Below the pieces are notes generated by a model. The model was not told the DNA's origin and made no database searches. It saw only the letters and a list, made by a program, of their open reading frames with translations. From Diospyros lotus (lineage: Eukaryota > Streptophyta > Magnoliopsida > Ericales > Ebenaceae), in assembly GCF_014633365.1 (NCBI RefSeq), contig NC_068341.1, positions 23,728,339-23,792,338 of the forward strand: DNA of 64,000 nucleotides, given 5' to 3'. Of this stretch, positions 11,241 through 22,621 are shown one piece after another. The first letter of the stretch is position 1. Each line of letters begins with the position of its first letter. The position numbers and the translations under genes are program-made.

Positions 11241-12295
11241 AAGATTTGTTATGATTACTATTCAATCCTAGCACTATAAATAGCATGCTTATGGTTAAGA
11301 GTTTTGTCATTCAAAGTTGTGATAAATTCATGTTAGACGAGAGATATTCGAGCTTAGTGGATTGAGGGATTTTGTTCCTAGAGAAGAAGATGCACGTGAA
11401 GCACACGTGAGGCAGAGCACTTAGGCAGCGGATGAGGGCATGTGAAGTGGTTTGGTCAAAGGACTTGATAATTTGCGTGGAAATTGAGGCATTCTGAGTT
11501 TATTCGAAGTGAGTGTTCTATCGAAAACTTGTTTTTTGACTTGTAAATGGTTCTTCCCTTACACTTGGTTTCAGTTTTTCCTAAACTTGATTTAGTTCAT
11601 GTAAACGATTTGATTGCATATGAACGGTTTAACCTGTTATGGTTGTTTTCATATGGGAGGTTCATCCCAAAATGTTTATGCATGTGCATTGAATTTTATG
11701 TGATAAATTATGTATACGAAATGTTGTTTTACATGATGCATCAATTCATGGTATGTGGCACTGGCATGTTTTTGTGTTTATATATGTGGGATGTTAACTT
11801 GTGATGTGACACTTGAGTGATAGCACTAGGAAAGCGTGCCGAGGAAAAACCCATTTGTGACGGGGGATGAGAGTGGACACCGCCTTTGCGAGTCGACAAA
11901 TGATGGGGTTGAGAGTGTACACCACCTTGGATTGGTTTAAGTGGTAGGGCTGCGAGTGGACACCACCCTAGGGCCTTTGAGCGGTAGCATTGTTTCTAAG
12001 GTGGACGTGGATTCCTAAGGATAGTGTTGATCATCATGTGGCCAGGATTTGTGTTGACGTGGTCCGGAATCCTTCTGAGTGGGTTCATGCATTGACATTA
12101 CCTCTCTTAAGCTAGGATGGTGTTGTGCCAATGTGTTGATGTGGTTGGGTTACCTTTAGAGAGATTGCATTTTTCCTAGTTAAGGTTAAGTGCTATGTGG
12201 GATTCTCTTGGGTTGGGTCTAGTCATGATATTTTAGTTTATTTTATGGTTTTGCATATATTCTTTTTTTTTCATGAAAATATTTTAAACTCTTAC

Positions 12296-12354
12296 TTAGA
12301 TGATTTAGTATCTAATTTTAGACTCTGTCCCTGGAATATTCAAACGTTCCAGGG
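12296..12354 (+). other. Twin conserved hairpins in gypsy LTR, copy 1
   Basis: Hairpin 1 pairs TTAGAT (12296-12301) with ATCTAA (12310-12315). Hairpin 2 pairs CCCTGGAA (12329-12336) with TTCCAGGG (12347-12354) around a loop containing ATTCAAA. Three other LTRs in the window have the same arrangement with different stem bases. Confidence 0.75.
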
Positions 12355-12706
12355 GGTTGCAGCGGCGTAAAAAGAAAGGGAATTGTCAAGGAGTGACAGC
12401 TGTTAGTAGATTGTACGAAGCATGACTATTAATTTATGATATATGTTATTTTGGTGATGTCATGTTGAAACGATGGTTCAACTTTATGTTACGAATAAAG
12501 TGATTTCTATTATGTCTACTTGAGGTTTCAATTTAACTTCCGCATTTATGATGATTTGCCTGTCTTAACTTATTAATTCTTACTTTGGTATGCTGAGAAG
12601 GCATAACGGGATTGTCAAGGAACGATTTGTGTGGATTTTATGTTGGAAAAAATATATCCTCGAAATCTTATGTTATTTAACGCCTTGGGAAAAGTGGGGT
12701 GTTACA

Positions 12707-13683
12707 GTCTTGATGTAAGATTTTTGAAAATATTGGGCTACATTGCCATTTTTTCAAACATTATTAGAGCACCGCAAATATAGTTGTTGAGGAGCATTTA
12801 GTGACGGTATTCAACAACCACTAGAGCAACTGCCACAAATTATATTTTTTGCGGTGGTTTAAGAATCGTCGCAAAATAATAGATTTTATGGCGATTTTTA
12901 AAACATTTAGTGACGGTTTCAGAACTGTCGCTAAAAAATGCTAAAATCATTGAACTTTAGCAGCGGTTATGAAACCGCCGCTATTTTTCACGCGTGCGCA
13001 CCCTTGCTTGGCCGCCTTGTGCACCACATGGTTGCATGTCTGCTTGCCACGTGGCAATGCTGGAATTTTATTCCAACTGCCTTCCCCAATTTCGAACTCG
13101 GGACCTCCCGTATGCACGCACACGCGCGCGAAGCCATCCGATCTGTGAAGCCTCATTATATACTCTCGCATATTAATTATATACTAATTTAACCATTATT
13201 TTCCAAAATTACATTTTATATTTTTTTAATATAAATTAAAAATAAATTAATTGAATTAAATTAAATAATTTAATTGATTAAAAAATAAAAAGAAGAGTTA
13301 ACATATTTTTTTAAATTATCAAAATTTTATATATTTTTAATATGAATATTAGTTTATTTTCTAAAATTTTGAGGCAGTTTTACAAAAATCGACGCAAAAT
13401 TTAATGTTTAAATGAATTTAGCGGTGGTTCTTCAAAATCGTCATTAATGTTAATTTAATTTAATTTTTTAATTATTAAATTATTTTCTAAATTTCAAAAA
13501 TCATTGCAAAATTTAATTTTTATTTTTAGTTATTAAATTATTTTGTAAATTTAATGGTGATTTTTTGAAAACTGTCAAAATTTAATTTTAAAATTTAAAA
13601 TTCTTAAATTTCGCGACGATTTTTTAAACCGCCACAAAAATGTTAAAAAAATTACAGCAAAAAATCAATTTTTTTTTGTAGTG
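12707..13683. mobile_element. CACTA-like non-autonomous transposon, right end clear
   Basis: It ends in a T-run followed by GTAGTG at 13683, the CACTA terminus. Inside are many degenerate copies of GCGGTGGTTT, GTGACGGTTTC and GTCGCTAAAAAA in both orientations, as in CACTA subterminal regions. A CG-rich core lies at about 12985-13140. The left terminus was not found; repeats begin near 12765. No transposase frame is present. Confidence 0.6.
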
Positions 13684-14440
13684 ATTAGTAAAAATTTCTA
13701 AACTATTAGGACAAGATTGAAGATTGAAACCAAAATGGTGGCCTTTATGCCATTTTTTTAAACATTGAAGATTGCATAACAAGCGATTGGAGTGATATAA
13801 ATAAGCTAATGGGTCGAAGTACAATTTTTAGAAAAATATGAAAATTGTCACGTCTCTAAATAGTTGCACTATCATGTCAAGGCCTCCTCCAATATTGATG
13901 GCAAGGCTTTTATTTGGGTAGGTGAGGTGGGTTTGATGATGATGAATCATTTTTGTTCTTTAATGAAGGAAGACATGGATGTCCTATCTTTAGGGAAATT
14001 GAATCTTCCAAAAGAATGAGAAAATATAGGAGAAATATAGACGGATATGGAGAATGTTGGTATGAGTGGTCAAGGGGAGGAAGATGCCATAGATTCTGAT
14101 AAAACAGAGTGTTCAAGTGCTAATAGTATTCCTGTGAAGTCTAAGTCCCATAAAAAGAGAAAGAAGAAGAAAAAGCATGCACTTGAAAAGGCAAACAAGG
14201 GAGCCAAATGTTCAAGTCATATGATTGAAGATCCTGCTTGATGTTGTTAACCATTAGCCTCCAACATAATCTTAGTTGATTATGTTACAAGTTTAGTTTT
14301 TTTTGTAGTTTTGAATTTTTGTGTGTTTATAACTATTTTTGAGTTTTTTGTGTGGTTGCTCAAGATATGCCATTGCGTAACCTATAAACGCTTTGTGGTT
14401 TTTTATTAATATATTTTTACTTACAATAAAAAAAAAGAGC
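13684..14440 (+). other. Unclassified; possible 3' end of a LINE or retrocopy with A-tail
   Basis: A short Lys-rich frame (14047-14241, 64 codons) is followed by T-rich DNA and an A-run near 14428-14436, which resembles the 3' end of a reverse-transcribed non-LTR element. There is no endonuclease or RT motif, so the call is weak. Confidence 0.25.
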
Positions 14441-15442
14441 TATTGATGGCAAAGTTAATGAGGCTTGTAGCTAGGCTATGATTAGCTTAGATGCCTTAGC
14501 TAGCAAGGATTTGCCAATGGTTGGTCGAGAAGGGTGATTCAACCATTGCGCTACAAGAATCATTAACGTTGAGATCTATAGAAGAATTAAGCCTATGGAT
14601 GCTTAGAGTTTAGGTTGATTTGGCCTAGGATTTGGACCTTGGGGAAGAAGAAAGGTTCGAATTGGTGGATTTAAGTGGTTTAAGCAGTGATAGCTATATA
14701 AATGAGTCCACCATTGAGGGTTTTGAGGCACAATCGATTTGAGTTTGAGGGTGTTTAAGTTCTATTTGGGAGAATTAATTAGATGACTTTTGTCTTTGGT
14801 GGTTGTAAGGAAAAGATTGGTGGTCTCATAAGGTGTTTTAGTGAGGAATATATTAAGTATGTTTTGGTGGCTCCCAAGAAAATTACACTCACTACAAAAA
14901 CTAGTTTGGTGATTGGTATTGATAGAATGAAGAAGAAAAAAAAGAAAATGATAGGAAGAATAAGTACAAAGGAAGAAGAAATAGAAAAGAAGAAGAGAGA
15001 TGATGACAATAGTCCCTGAATACAAAACATATATTGCCAAAGAAGACAAGGAAGAGGGTTAGTAGTTGGGCATGTGCAACACAAGTGCGAGGTAAATGAA
15101 GCTAGTGATGCCATGAGCACTTGGAGTAGGAAGAAAATAGAAAAGAAAAAGGAAAGAAAATTGAAAAAATTTCTAGAAAACTAGATAAAAATTTCAAAAA
15201 AATTATTTTAAGGCTCGAGTCTTGAGGACATCTGGCACGCAAAATGAGAAGTTTCACGCATTTTGAGGCTATTAATTTAACACAAATCAAGATGAGTGGT
15301 TCACTCCTAAAATCCATTATTTACTTCATATTGTTCATATGATCGATGTGATGTTTCATACATAGATGTATATCATAATTGTGTGATTACTTGCTATGCT
15401 TATAAATTGTCATTTTGTCTATGCCATGCATTATGTTCATGA
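14441..15442. other. No recognisable feature
   Basis: Purine-rich stretches (14925-15000 and 15120-15200) give shadow frames on both strands. I see no conserved motif, terminus or tandem repeat. Confidence 0.4.
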
Positions 15443-16620
15443 TGTTTAGTTATGTTTTGATGATGATGATGATAATAAAATCTTGGGCAAAACTTTAATG
15501 AATTTAATGTTAAATTATTAATCAAGTAAAGGCTTATGTGCAATTGAGTGCCATATTAACATACTTGAGTAAAGTCTTCTAGTAATCGAGTGAATGTGTT
15601 TGGGAAAATTAGTTTTAAGCAACTTTCAAAACATCACTTGAGTATTCATACTGATTAATTGAGTAGATTAGTTTTTGAGCTTACTACAAATTAAGTAAAG
15701 AAAAAATTGTTGAGTGACAAACTGTCATACTTGACAATCTGTCATACTTGACTACTTTAATGGACTGATCTAATAATACTTGTAAAGTATTAGATAAATT
15801 ATCTCATAAATATTCTAATGCTCGATTAAGTATATATTTTTTGTATTTGAGTAATGCACCAAAAAATTCTTCAATTGAGTGATTTGAGTTATATTCAGCC
15901 AACTGAGATATTAGTCAAGTAAATACACTTAATAATCGAGTAAGAAAAAGTGCTAAAATAGCAAATAGCAAGCCTTTATAGTCATATCTCAAATTAACTA
16001 AAAGAAACCAATAATTGGGTATTTCACATTTTTAGTTGAGTAATAAATTCCCTTACTTCATTTATATATAGACTGTAAAATGTCAAATATTTGTACTTTG
16101 ATAGCAACCGACTAAGAGTTAAGCTTAATTGAGTAATTTTCTTAGTCAAGTAAATCCATACCTTAGTCGAGTAAATTATGTTGAACAGAGCATTAGTCTT
16201 TGTATCCCATTTATTAATCAACTATTAGGTATATCATAGTCGAGTAATGACATGATTCAATCAAATATCAAAAATGGAAAATCGAGTAAATCTTCTAAAG
16301 CACATATGCTAATTGATTATGATCAATCTAGTATTTAAGTAGTGTTATTATGTGATCGAGTATTTATACGACTTAGTCGAGTAAAATTGATTATACAGAG
16401 AGTGGGCCTCTGTATTTAAAATAATAATTGACTAATTTAAGCAGTCAAGTAAAGTTTGACCTTAATCGACTATCTTCAAAAACCACTTGAGTATTTGCTA
16501 AAAATAATCGAGTAGACTTATTTTTCACTCAAGTATTTATATGTTGAATTTGAAAAACTAGCCATTAATAGTGCATTTAATGCTTGCAATTTTCATTTTT
16601 CAGATAATAATTAGCTAATT
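15443..16620 (+). mobile_element. Sirevirus LTR fragment with a long CGAGTAA-motif array
   Basis: It starts with TGTTTAGTTATG and TTTTGATGATG, matching the starts of other Sirevirus LTRs here. About 15522-16545 is a degenerate array of ATCGAGTAA or CTTGAGTAA. Early sites at 15522, 15544, 15565, 15586, 15638 and 15659 are 22, 21, 21, 52 and 21 bp apart. The segment from 16555 to 16590 (AACTAGCCATTAAT, then GCATTTAATGCTTGC) resembles the sequence after the array in the LTR at 4095-5441. The expected C-rich end is missing, so the LTR is truncated. Confidence 0.65.
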
Positions 16621-18410
16621 ATGAAAGGAAGCACCAACACTTAGTGTATCATGAAGGTGGTTAGGTTGGTTTTCAAAACATTTTCATAAACACAAGCAAA
16701 ATGCAGTAGAAATAAGAAACAAAACCACTTGCAAGACCCATTGTAGATAGCCATATGCAATACAAATATGTTTATCATATATGAAAGTGGTAACTGTTAC
16801 TTTATGAGATGAAGATGTTGTTGCTGATTGCTTTCAATGTGCCTCAGTCCAACCTTCATCAGTCTCTTATCGGAAACCCATGAACCACTTTCATGAATAG
16901 CCATGAGCCACGTCTATTTCCTCATTAGCCTGCACCTTGGCCGACCATGCCACCTCCACACATGTAGGGGACCAAGTCCATCGCCACCTAGCTTGTTACT
17001 AAAACTCTTTGTTTGACCTTAGTGCTAACTAGTGTAGGCACCTTAGGCGAATCCCACATTGGCCATGCAAAAAGGGGGAAATGGGCATATAAGTGTGAAG
17101 GGTGTTTTACATAGCGACACGCGTTTTGGGATTAAATCTCAGAGTGACAAAATCGGGGATTGGTTGCTACCTGAATCGGATAATACATTGTTATGTGGAC
17201 TCCGACCGTTACACTAGTCACGAATAAAGGTGATGGATGGATACTATTTTGGTTCGAGGCAAGGAACAAAGAAATGACCATCTCACTCACAGTCTTAGGA
17301 TAACAAGGGCTAAAAAAGAAGAAGAAAACGGGTGGAGCAAGGTGTGGAGAAAGAAGTGTTAGTGATAGTACCCTAAATGTTAGATTTACACTGCATGAGA
17401 TGTAAGTGCGTGGCACTGTTGATGTATTCTTGATATTAATAAATTGTCATATCTTCATTCACATATCTCCATCTCATTTTTATGAATGAGTCCCTAGATT
17501 TCATGGTAGAGGTCCTACTCTTAAGGTGTTAAGAGTGTGTGACGTGGATCTCTAGTTTAGGATTTCTTAAAAGTATGCTCGATCCTTAGATTTATTAGAA
17601 AGGGAATATGATTTATCGATTAGTGGATTGACACATAGGCTACTACCATTGTTAGCATAGGATACTAATGGGAATAGGGTGGTGAGTCACATGCCACATT
17701 ACATGGGATGTATATAGTAGACATGTGAGTGGGTGTTGGTTGAACATCCATTGAATGTGACACATGCAATAGATCATATGGCTTGAGGATTAATGATTTG
17801 TTTTTAGCTCTTGATTGTGTATCTGGTCCTTGCACTAAAGGTGTCATAGTGTCTTGTGCACCGGTGTCAGGGATTTTCCACTGAAAGGAACCATTTGTTG
17901 TAAGAGGTAGGGATGATTTCTATGTGGTCTCTATGTGTAGAGAGAGATGTTTGCTGTTAGGATCCATTGACCTTTATTGGATGTGGGCGAACATCCTATG
18001 TGATCTATGTTGGTAGTGATTGAAAATTCCCTAGCCAGGGTGAGCTTAATCAAGAAGGTGTTTCTAGTGTCGAATTGGATCTGGCATGCTACCTCTATCA
18101 CACCATATTGGATCTGTCATAGTGACCAAGTCCTGTGAGTTTAATTAGACCATGGCTCTCACTCGATCTACTAAACTTTCACCACTTTGTTGCGTCAAAC
18201 GCTGTGAATGATAAGAGGTATGGGGAAAGAAGAGGCATGCATGGGAAGCTGGGGATAGTAGATTAGATTGAGAGGGTTTTTGAGAAAGTCTTATTAGCTA
18301 CTCCATTCTCATCTTCTTCCTTCTTTTGTTATGTTGTTTGATGCCTTGTTGCTTCTCATTCTTCCAAAGTTGCTACCATTCCTTCTTGCTCTAATCTTGG
18401 CTACTCCATA
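16621..18410. other. Unclassified LTR-like repeat DNA
   Basis: There are no long frames. AATCCCACATTGG (from 17050) followed by GGGCATATAAG (from 17075) is the layout of many plant LTR promoters. ATGCAGTAGAAATAAG near 16700 recalls U5 of the copia LTR at 32863-36078. I could not define termini. The right edge is where the copia RT frame at 18411 breaks off. Confidence 0.35.
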
Positions 18411-18832
18411 AGTCTTACTTTGTAGGTCTCTACCTTTCCATTTGACCCTATCTTCTTCTTGAAGATCCTTTTGCATCAAAAAGGTACTATACCTTTTGGT
18501 GGATCTAAAAATGTCCAGACCTGTTTTGTGTACATGGAATCCATTTCGGATTTCATAGCCTCTAGCAATCTATTTGAGTCGATATCTGATATCGCCTCCT
18601 GGTAAGTGATGGGATCATTTAAATGATCACTGTCCCCTACAATGAACAACTCTTGCTTAGTTAGGCAATCATATCTCTTGAGTTGTCGAGGTATCCTCTC
18701 ACTTCTTCTAATGGGAGGTGCAACACTCAGCCCTGTCTCCTCAATAGGTACTTGGACGTCTTGTGACAGAGCTTCAAGTTCGGCGAACCCTTTCGCTAAG
18801 TTCTATTTTCCTTTCCTTGCTTCTTAAATAAA
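18411..18832 (-). pseudogene. pol: Copia reverse transcriptase, N-terminal part, truncated
   Basis: Minus-strand frames read the integrase-RT linker (PIRRSERI), then DSNRLLEAMKSEMDSM, QVWTFLDPPKGI and KVETYK, which match the start of copia RT. Similarity ends near 18411, before any catalytic motif, and unrelated LTR-like DNA follows. It continues the integrase frame ending at 18833. Confidence 0.8.
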
Positions 18833-19420
18833 CTATTTTTCAAGAAAAATGACATTCCTACTAACAACTACTTGTTGCAGTTTAGGAATATAGAGCTCAT
18901 ATCCTAAGGTATCCTTAGGATAACCTATGAAACTACCCTTTAAAAACCATGTCTCAAGTTTTTCTAATTTAAGCTCTTTCACAAAAGCCGTGCATGTCCA
19001 AATCTTAACATGTTTAAGACTAGGCTTCCTATCAAACCATATCTCATGTGGTGTTGTAGGAACTGACTTAGAAGGAACTCTATTTAGGATATATATTACA
19101 ATAAGAAGGGCATGACTGCACAAGAACATTGGTAAGTCAAAAGTACTCAACATGCTTCGGACCATATCTAATAGAGTTTGGTTCCTCATTTTTGAAACTC
19201 CGTTCAGTTGAGGTGTTCCTGGTGGGGTACGTTGTGAAATAATACCTGAGACCCTAAGAAAATCTTCAAACTTGTTACTGAGATATTCGCCTCCATGATC
19301 TAATTGTAAGCCCTTTATCTTTTTACCAGTTTGATTTTCTACTTCATCTTTAAAATCTTTGATCAGTTCAAAAGATTCAGATTTATGTCTTATAAGATAA
19401 ACATATCCATATCTAGACAT
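18833..19420 (-). pseudogene. pol: Copia integrase core, catalytically dead
   Basis: This 195-codon stretch carries the integrase core: SRYGYVYLI, LDHGGEY with the second acidic residue (codon at 19298-19300), then TPPGTPQLNGVSKMRN and WFDRKPSLKHVKIW. The catalytic Glu expected after GVS is Lys (19190-19192). The upstream segment carrying the first Asp is frameshifted, and the matching residue reads Asn (HSNVCGP near 19485). Two of the three DDE residues are therefore lost. The open frame begins only at an internal Met and is not an independent gene. Confidence 0.9.
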
Positions 19421-20196
19421 ATCATCTTTAAAAGTTATGAAGTATTGATAACCTCATTAGGCCATTACATTAATGGGCCCACATACATTAGAATGTATGA
19501 GCCCCAATAATTTTGTAACCCTAACCCCTTGCCAACGAAGGGTGAGTTGGTCATTTTGCCAAGGATACAAAATTCACACGTTGGATATGGGTTAGAACCT
19601 AATGGGCCCAGAATCCCGTCTTTCTCCAACTTAGTGATTTTATCATCCCTTATATGACCCAATCTATGATGCCATAGAATTTTGGAATTTAGGTTATCTC
19701 ATGGTCTTTTATTATTATTTGATACACATAGATGTTTACTATTATCAATAGTCATATTCAAAATGTATAGACTATTGACAAAATTACTAGTAGCAATTAA
19801 GTTATTTCTAAAATAAATTTCACAAACATTATTCTTAAAAAAAAATTCATAATTTTCTTTCACCAAGACATGAATAGAAATAATGTTCTTAAATGCTCCA
19901 GGTACACATAAGCAATCATTTAAAACTAAACTATGTCCATTCAATAAAATTAAAGAAATAGTGCTGATAGTTGTGGCTACAGCTCTTGCCCCATTTGCGC
20001 CACTTTTAACACGATCTCATTGTTTGAATCTTTTACTTTCCTCTAGATCCTGTATAAAAGCACAAACATGAGTTGTCACTCCAGAATCTAGAATCCATAA
20101 AGCAGAAGAATAAGCAATGGAAAAATACTCGTCAACTATCATCATACTCGTTGCTTCCTTCTTTAAGGAACTGAGGTAATCTTTACAGTTCCTCTT
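19421..20196 (-). pseudogene. pol: Copia protease, pre-integrase and HHCC region
   Basis: Minus strand: protease with WILDSG (DSG codons at 20080-20088), GNLIAT-like strand segments, then LWHHRLGHI and CEFCILGKM, the His and Cys pairs of the integrase zinc domain. Stops separate the three open pieces (19944-19699, 19662-19465 and upstream). The family normally reads as one polyprotein with gag. Confidence 0.85.
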
Positions 20197-20854
20197 CTAG
20201 TGCCTATCCTTGCCATAATGGAAACACTTTCCTTTGGCAGTAGCTTTTCCCTTCTTCTTGTCAATCACCTTGGTTGCCTGGGTGGTCTTCTTCTTTCCTT
20301 TCCCCTTCCTAGTCCTACTAGAAAAGGACACGACCATCATAGTGCCTGTCTTCATGTTACCTTGGGACGTTACTAACATGTTCATAAGCTCTGCAACAGA
20401 ACACTCCTTCATATAAAAGTTTGAAATAAAATTCCCATACGAATATGGCAAAGACTGAAGGATCAGATCTATCTGAAGATACTGATTCAACTTAGCATCC
20501 AAGTCCTTCAACTTCTTCGTCTAGGAGATCATTTTGAGAACATGGTCCCCAACTAATCCTCTAGGAGACATCTTTGACCGAAAGAGAGCTTTAAATATCT
20601 TATATCTTGTATTGCGACTTTACTCACCATTCAACTCTTGTAAGTGAGTAATAATCACATATGCATCCAACATCTTATTATGTTGCTGCTGCAATTGACT
20701 CATAGAAGCCAGGATGTAACTCCTGGCGACAAAATCATCATCTCACCACTTAATGAGTGTGTCTTGCTCCTCCTGAGTGATGTGCTCAATGGTCAGCTTA
20801 GGGATAGGCGCTTCCAACACATATGTGATCTTTTCCAAGTTTGTAATCGGTTTT
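20197..20854 (-). pseudogene. gag: Copia gag, main part
   Basis: Minus-strand frames show gag signatures: ARSYILASM, THLQELNGE, LILQSLPYSYGNF and LMNMLVTSQG, followed by a Lys-rich stretch. The zinc knuckle at 20185-20226 has Tyr for its second Cys and a TAG (20197-20199) where Trp usually stands. Both fit G-to-A changes on the coding strand. The frame is cut at 20854 by the Tat insertion; the missing N-terminus lies at 29472-29546. Confidence 0.88.
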
Positions 20855-20949
20855 TGTTGTACAACCTATAGGAAGATGAGATTTTTTGAAGAAAAATATT
20901 TCCTAAACAAGACCTTGCGATAGTATGCTTAAAGCTGATGACAACGACG

Positions 20950-21245
20950 ATGTGCTCCTACGTGGCAAGGTGGAGGCTCGCTGCAAGGCTAAAGCTCACG
21001 GTAAGGCTGGAGCTCGGGGGCAAGGGTTTGCGGCATGAGCTTGTGGCTAGGAGCCTTGCGGCAAGAAGGCATATAGGCAAGGGGGCTCGCTCTAAGGGCT
21101 TGCGACAAGAGCTCACGGCTAAGGGCCTTACGGCTAGGAGGCTTACGACAACAAGGCATATAAGCAAAGGGGCTTGTGGCAAGGGCATGCGACCAAGGGC
21201 TCGCAGCATGAGCTTGAGGTAAGGGTTTAAGGCTAGGAGGCTTGC
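20950..21245 (+). repeat. Second short-period repeat array in Tat LTR
   Basis: Degenerate copies of GGGCTCGCGGCAAG and related units of about 14-15 bp, with GGCATATAGGCAAG and a close variant of it about 75 bp apart (21070 and 21155). The 3' LTR has a matching array at about 26700-26955. Confidence 0.65.
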
Positions 21246-21486
21246 GACCACAAGTGACACGTGTCGACACTTGATCCCATCATGAATCGCGCCCTATACA
21301 TACCCAGCTACAGGATATTGAAAGGGACTCCAAAATTCGGTAAAATTTTGACACATTGAGTACATTTTTACTATTTTCACGAACAACTATCTCCCTCTGA
21401 CACTGACTTAAGCATTGGAGGGTTATTGAGGGCGAGGATTCTCGTGAGCCTTCTAACCATTTTTGGAGTATCAACAGGGTAATGTT

Positions 21487-21800
21487 CTTGCGACAAAGAC
21501 CCTTAAGGCGAGACCCTTGGGGCTAGATCCTTACGGCGTGATCCTTGTGGCGAAGACCTTATGGTGAGGTTCTTGTGGAAAGATCCTTGTGGTGAAGTCC
21601 TTGTGGCTAAGATCCTTGTGGCTAGATCCTTGTGGTGAGATCCTTGTGGTGATAGCCACGTGGTGAAGTCCTTGTGGCAGAATCCTTGTGGCGAGATCCT
21701 TGCGACAAAGTCCTTGTGGAAAGATCCTTGAGGCAAGCATCCCAATGGTGAGATACTTGCAGCAAACCTCCTTAAGGCAAGCATCCTTGTGGCAAACTCC
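21487..21800 (+). repeat. 14-bp minisatellite in Tat LTR
   Basis: About twenty units of CCTTGTGGCGAGAT, mostly exactly 14 bp with a few of 15. Since 14 is not a multiple of three, every frame on the minus strand gives a repetitive 14-residue peptide, which explains long spurious ORFs here. The 3' LTR has the same array, cut by the Sirevirus LTR (about 27180-27310 and 29113-29380). Confidence 0.85.
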
Positions 21801-21901
21801 CTTGCGGTAAGTTTTCTTATGACAACCTTACTTAAGTAGACACTGAGCTCAAGTAGATCCCAAGTCATAAAATTAAATTGTTGTATTTTTGGAAACAACA
21901 A

Positions 21902-21920
21902 TTTGGCGCCGTTTATGAGA
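21902..21920 (+). other. Primer-binding site of the Tat element
   Basis: TTTGGCGCCGTTTATGAG directly follows the 5' LTR. TGGCGCCGTT is the usual primer-binding core of Tat and Athila elements. Confidence 0.85.
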
Positions 21921-21956
21921 AAATGAACTAAAAGCCTAACTGTGAATTATTACTAA

Positions 21957-22621
21957 TGGCCAACACGAGAAGTAATCACCGAACTCGCTCACAAGGTGGG
22001 GAGTCTCACCCACCCTCGTGAGATAGCCGACGTCCAACAGGAGCATGTTTGCCTCCACAAGGCTCTCATCAACAAGGGAGTACACAACCAACTCCCCTGG
22101 ATCCTCAACAATAGGTGGAGGACCAACTGCTGCCCCTAGGCTTCCCTCATCTGTTTGAAATTAATCAGCATAGGCATCCCGAACAACCAGGTGCTTCACA
22201 ACAGGCTCATCCAACAGTTCCTCGGGAAGCTTATGAAGCTCTACGACTACAGCATACGAAGGGAGTGCAGGCATTACGAGACATGGTGGTGATCCTCCAA
22301 AGTATGAATCCTGGTATAACATTACTTGTAACACTAGCAAGATTTGTGCCAGAAATCGCTCCACCAAGGATGACCTAGCCAAGAGGTGACGAAATTAGTT
22401 CCTATAGAGAACTACACCCGACACTTAGTCTCGATCCTCTCCATACCAAGGAAATCAATCAAAGCCTTTACCACCAAGACGAGCACGAGAACAGAGTTAT
22501 CAAAGAGGAAGGAAAAGTCCCACCGATCCTCCCACCCCAAGGAATATAGAAGTTGAAAAACACATCACGACAAATATACGGGACACTATGAAAATGGTGG
22601 TAGAAGGAAGCCATGCCAGGG
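21957..22621 (+). pseudogene. gag: Tat gag, N-terminal part
   Basis: Reads from ATGGCCAACACGAGAAGT (MANTRS), with a frame at 22115-22378 giving EALRLQHTKGVQALRDMV, a coiled-coil-like segment usual for Tat gag leaders. Several stops interrupt it. It is separated from the rest of gag by the insertion at 22622-23880. A related start (MATRW) is found on the minus strand near 52760. Confidence 0.7.

Larger units (their letters stand above)
10334..12706 (+). mobile_element. Tekay-type Ty3/gypsy LTR (+), apparently solitary
   Basis: The start near 10334 is approximate: CACTCGG and AGAAATTT recall the TGTAATACCCGAG start of related LTRs. The end, GTGGGGTGTTACA at 12706, is clear. About 2.37 kb. U3 holds 31-bp repeats (10771-10860) and longer related units to 11240. 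TATAAATA is at 11275-11282, and the twin hairpins are at 12296-12354. No primer-binding site follows and no polypurine tract precedes, so it looks like a solo LTR. I could not confirm a target duplication. Confidence 0.65.
20855..21900 (+). mobile_element. 5' LTR of the Tat element
   Basis: 1046 bp from TGTTGTACAACC to GGAAACAACA, so the termini are near-inverted (TGTTGT...ACAACA). It matches the 3' LTR from CCTATAGGAAGATG onward. Two short-period repeat arrays occupy it (about 20950-21245 and 21487-21800). Confidence 0.85.

Noticed and set aside
20958..21901. Several ORFs of 93-132 codons on the minus strand
   Set aside because: They are translations of the 14-bp tandem repeats in the Tat LTR; the same repetitive peptide appears in more than one frame.
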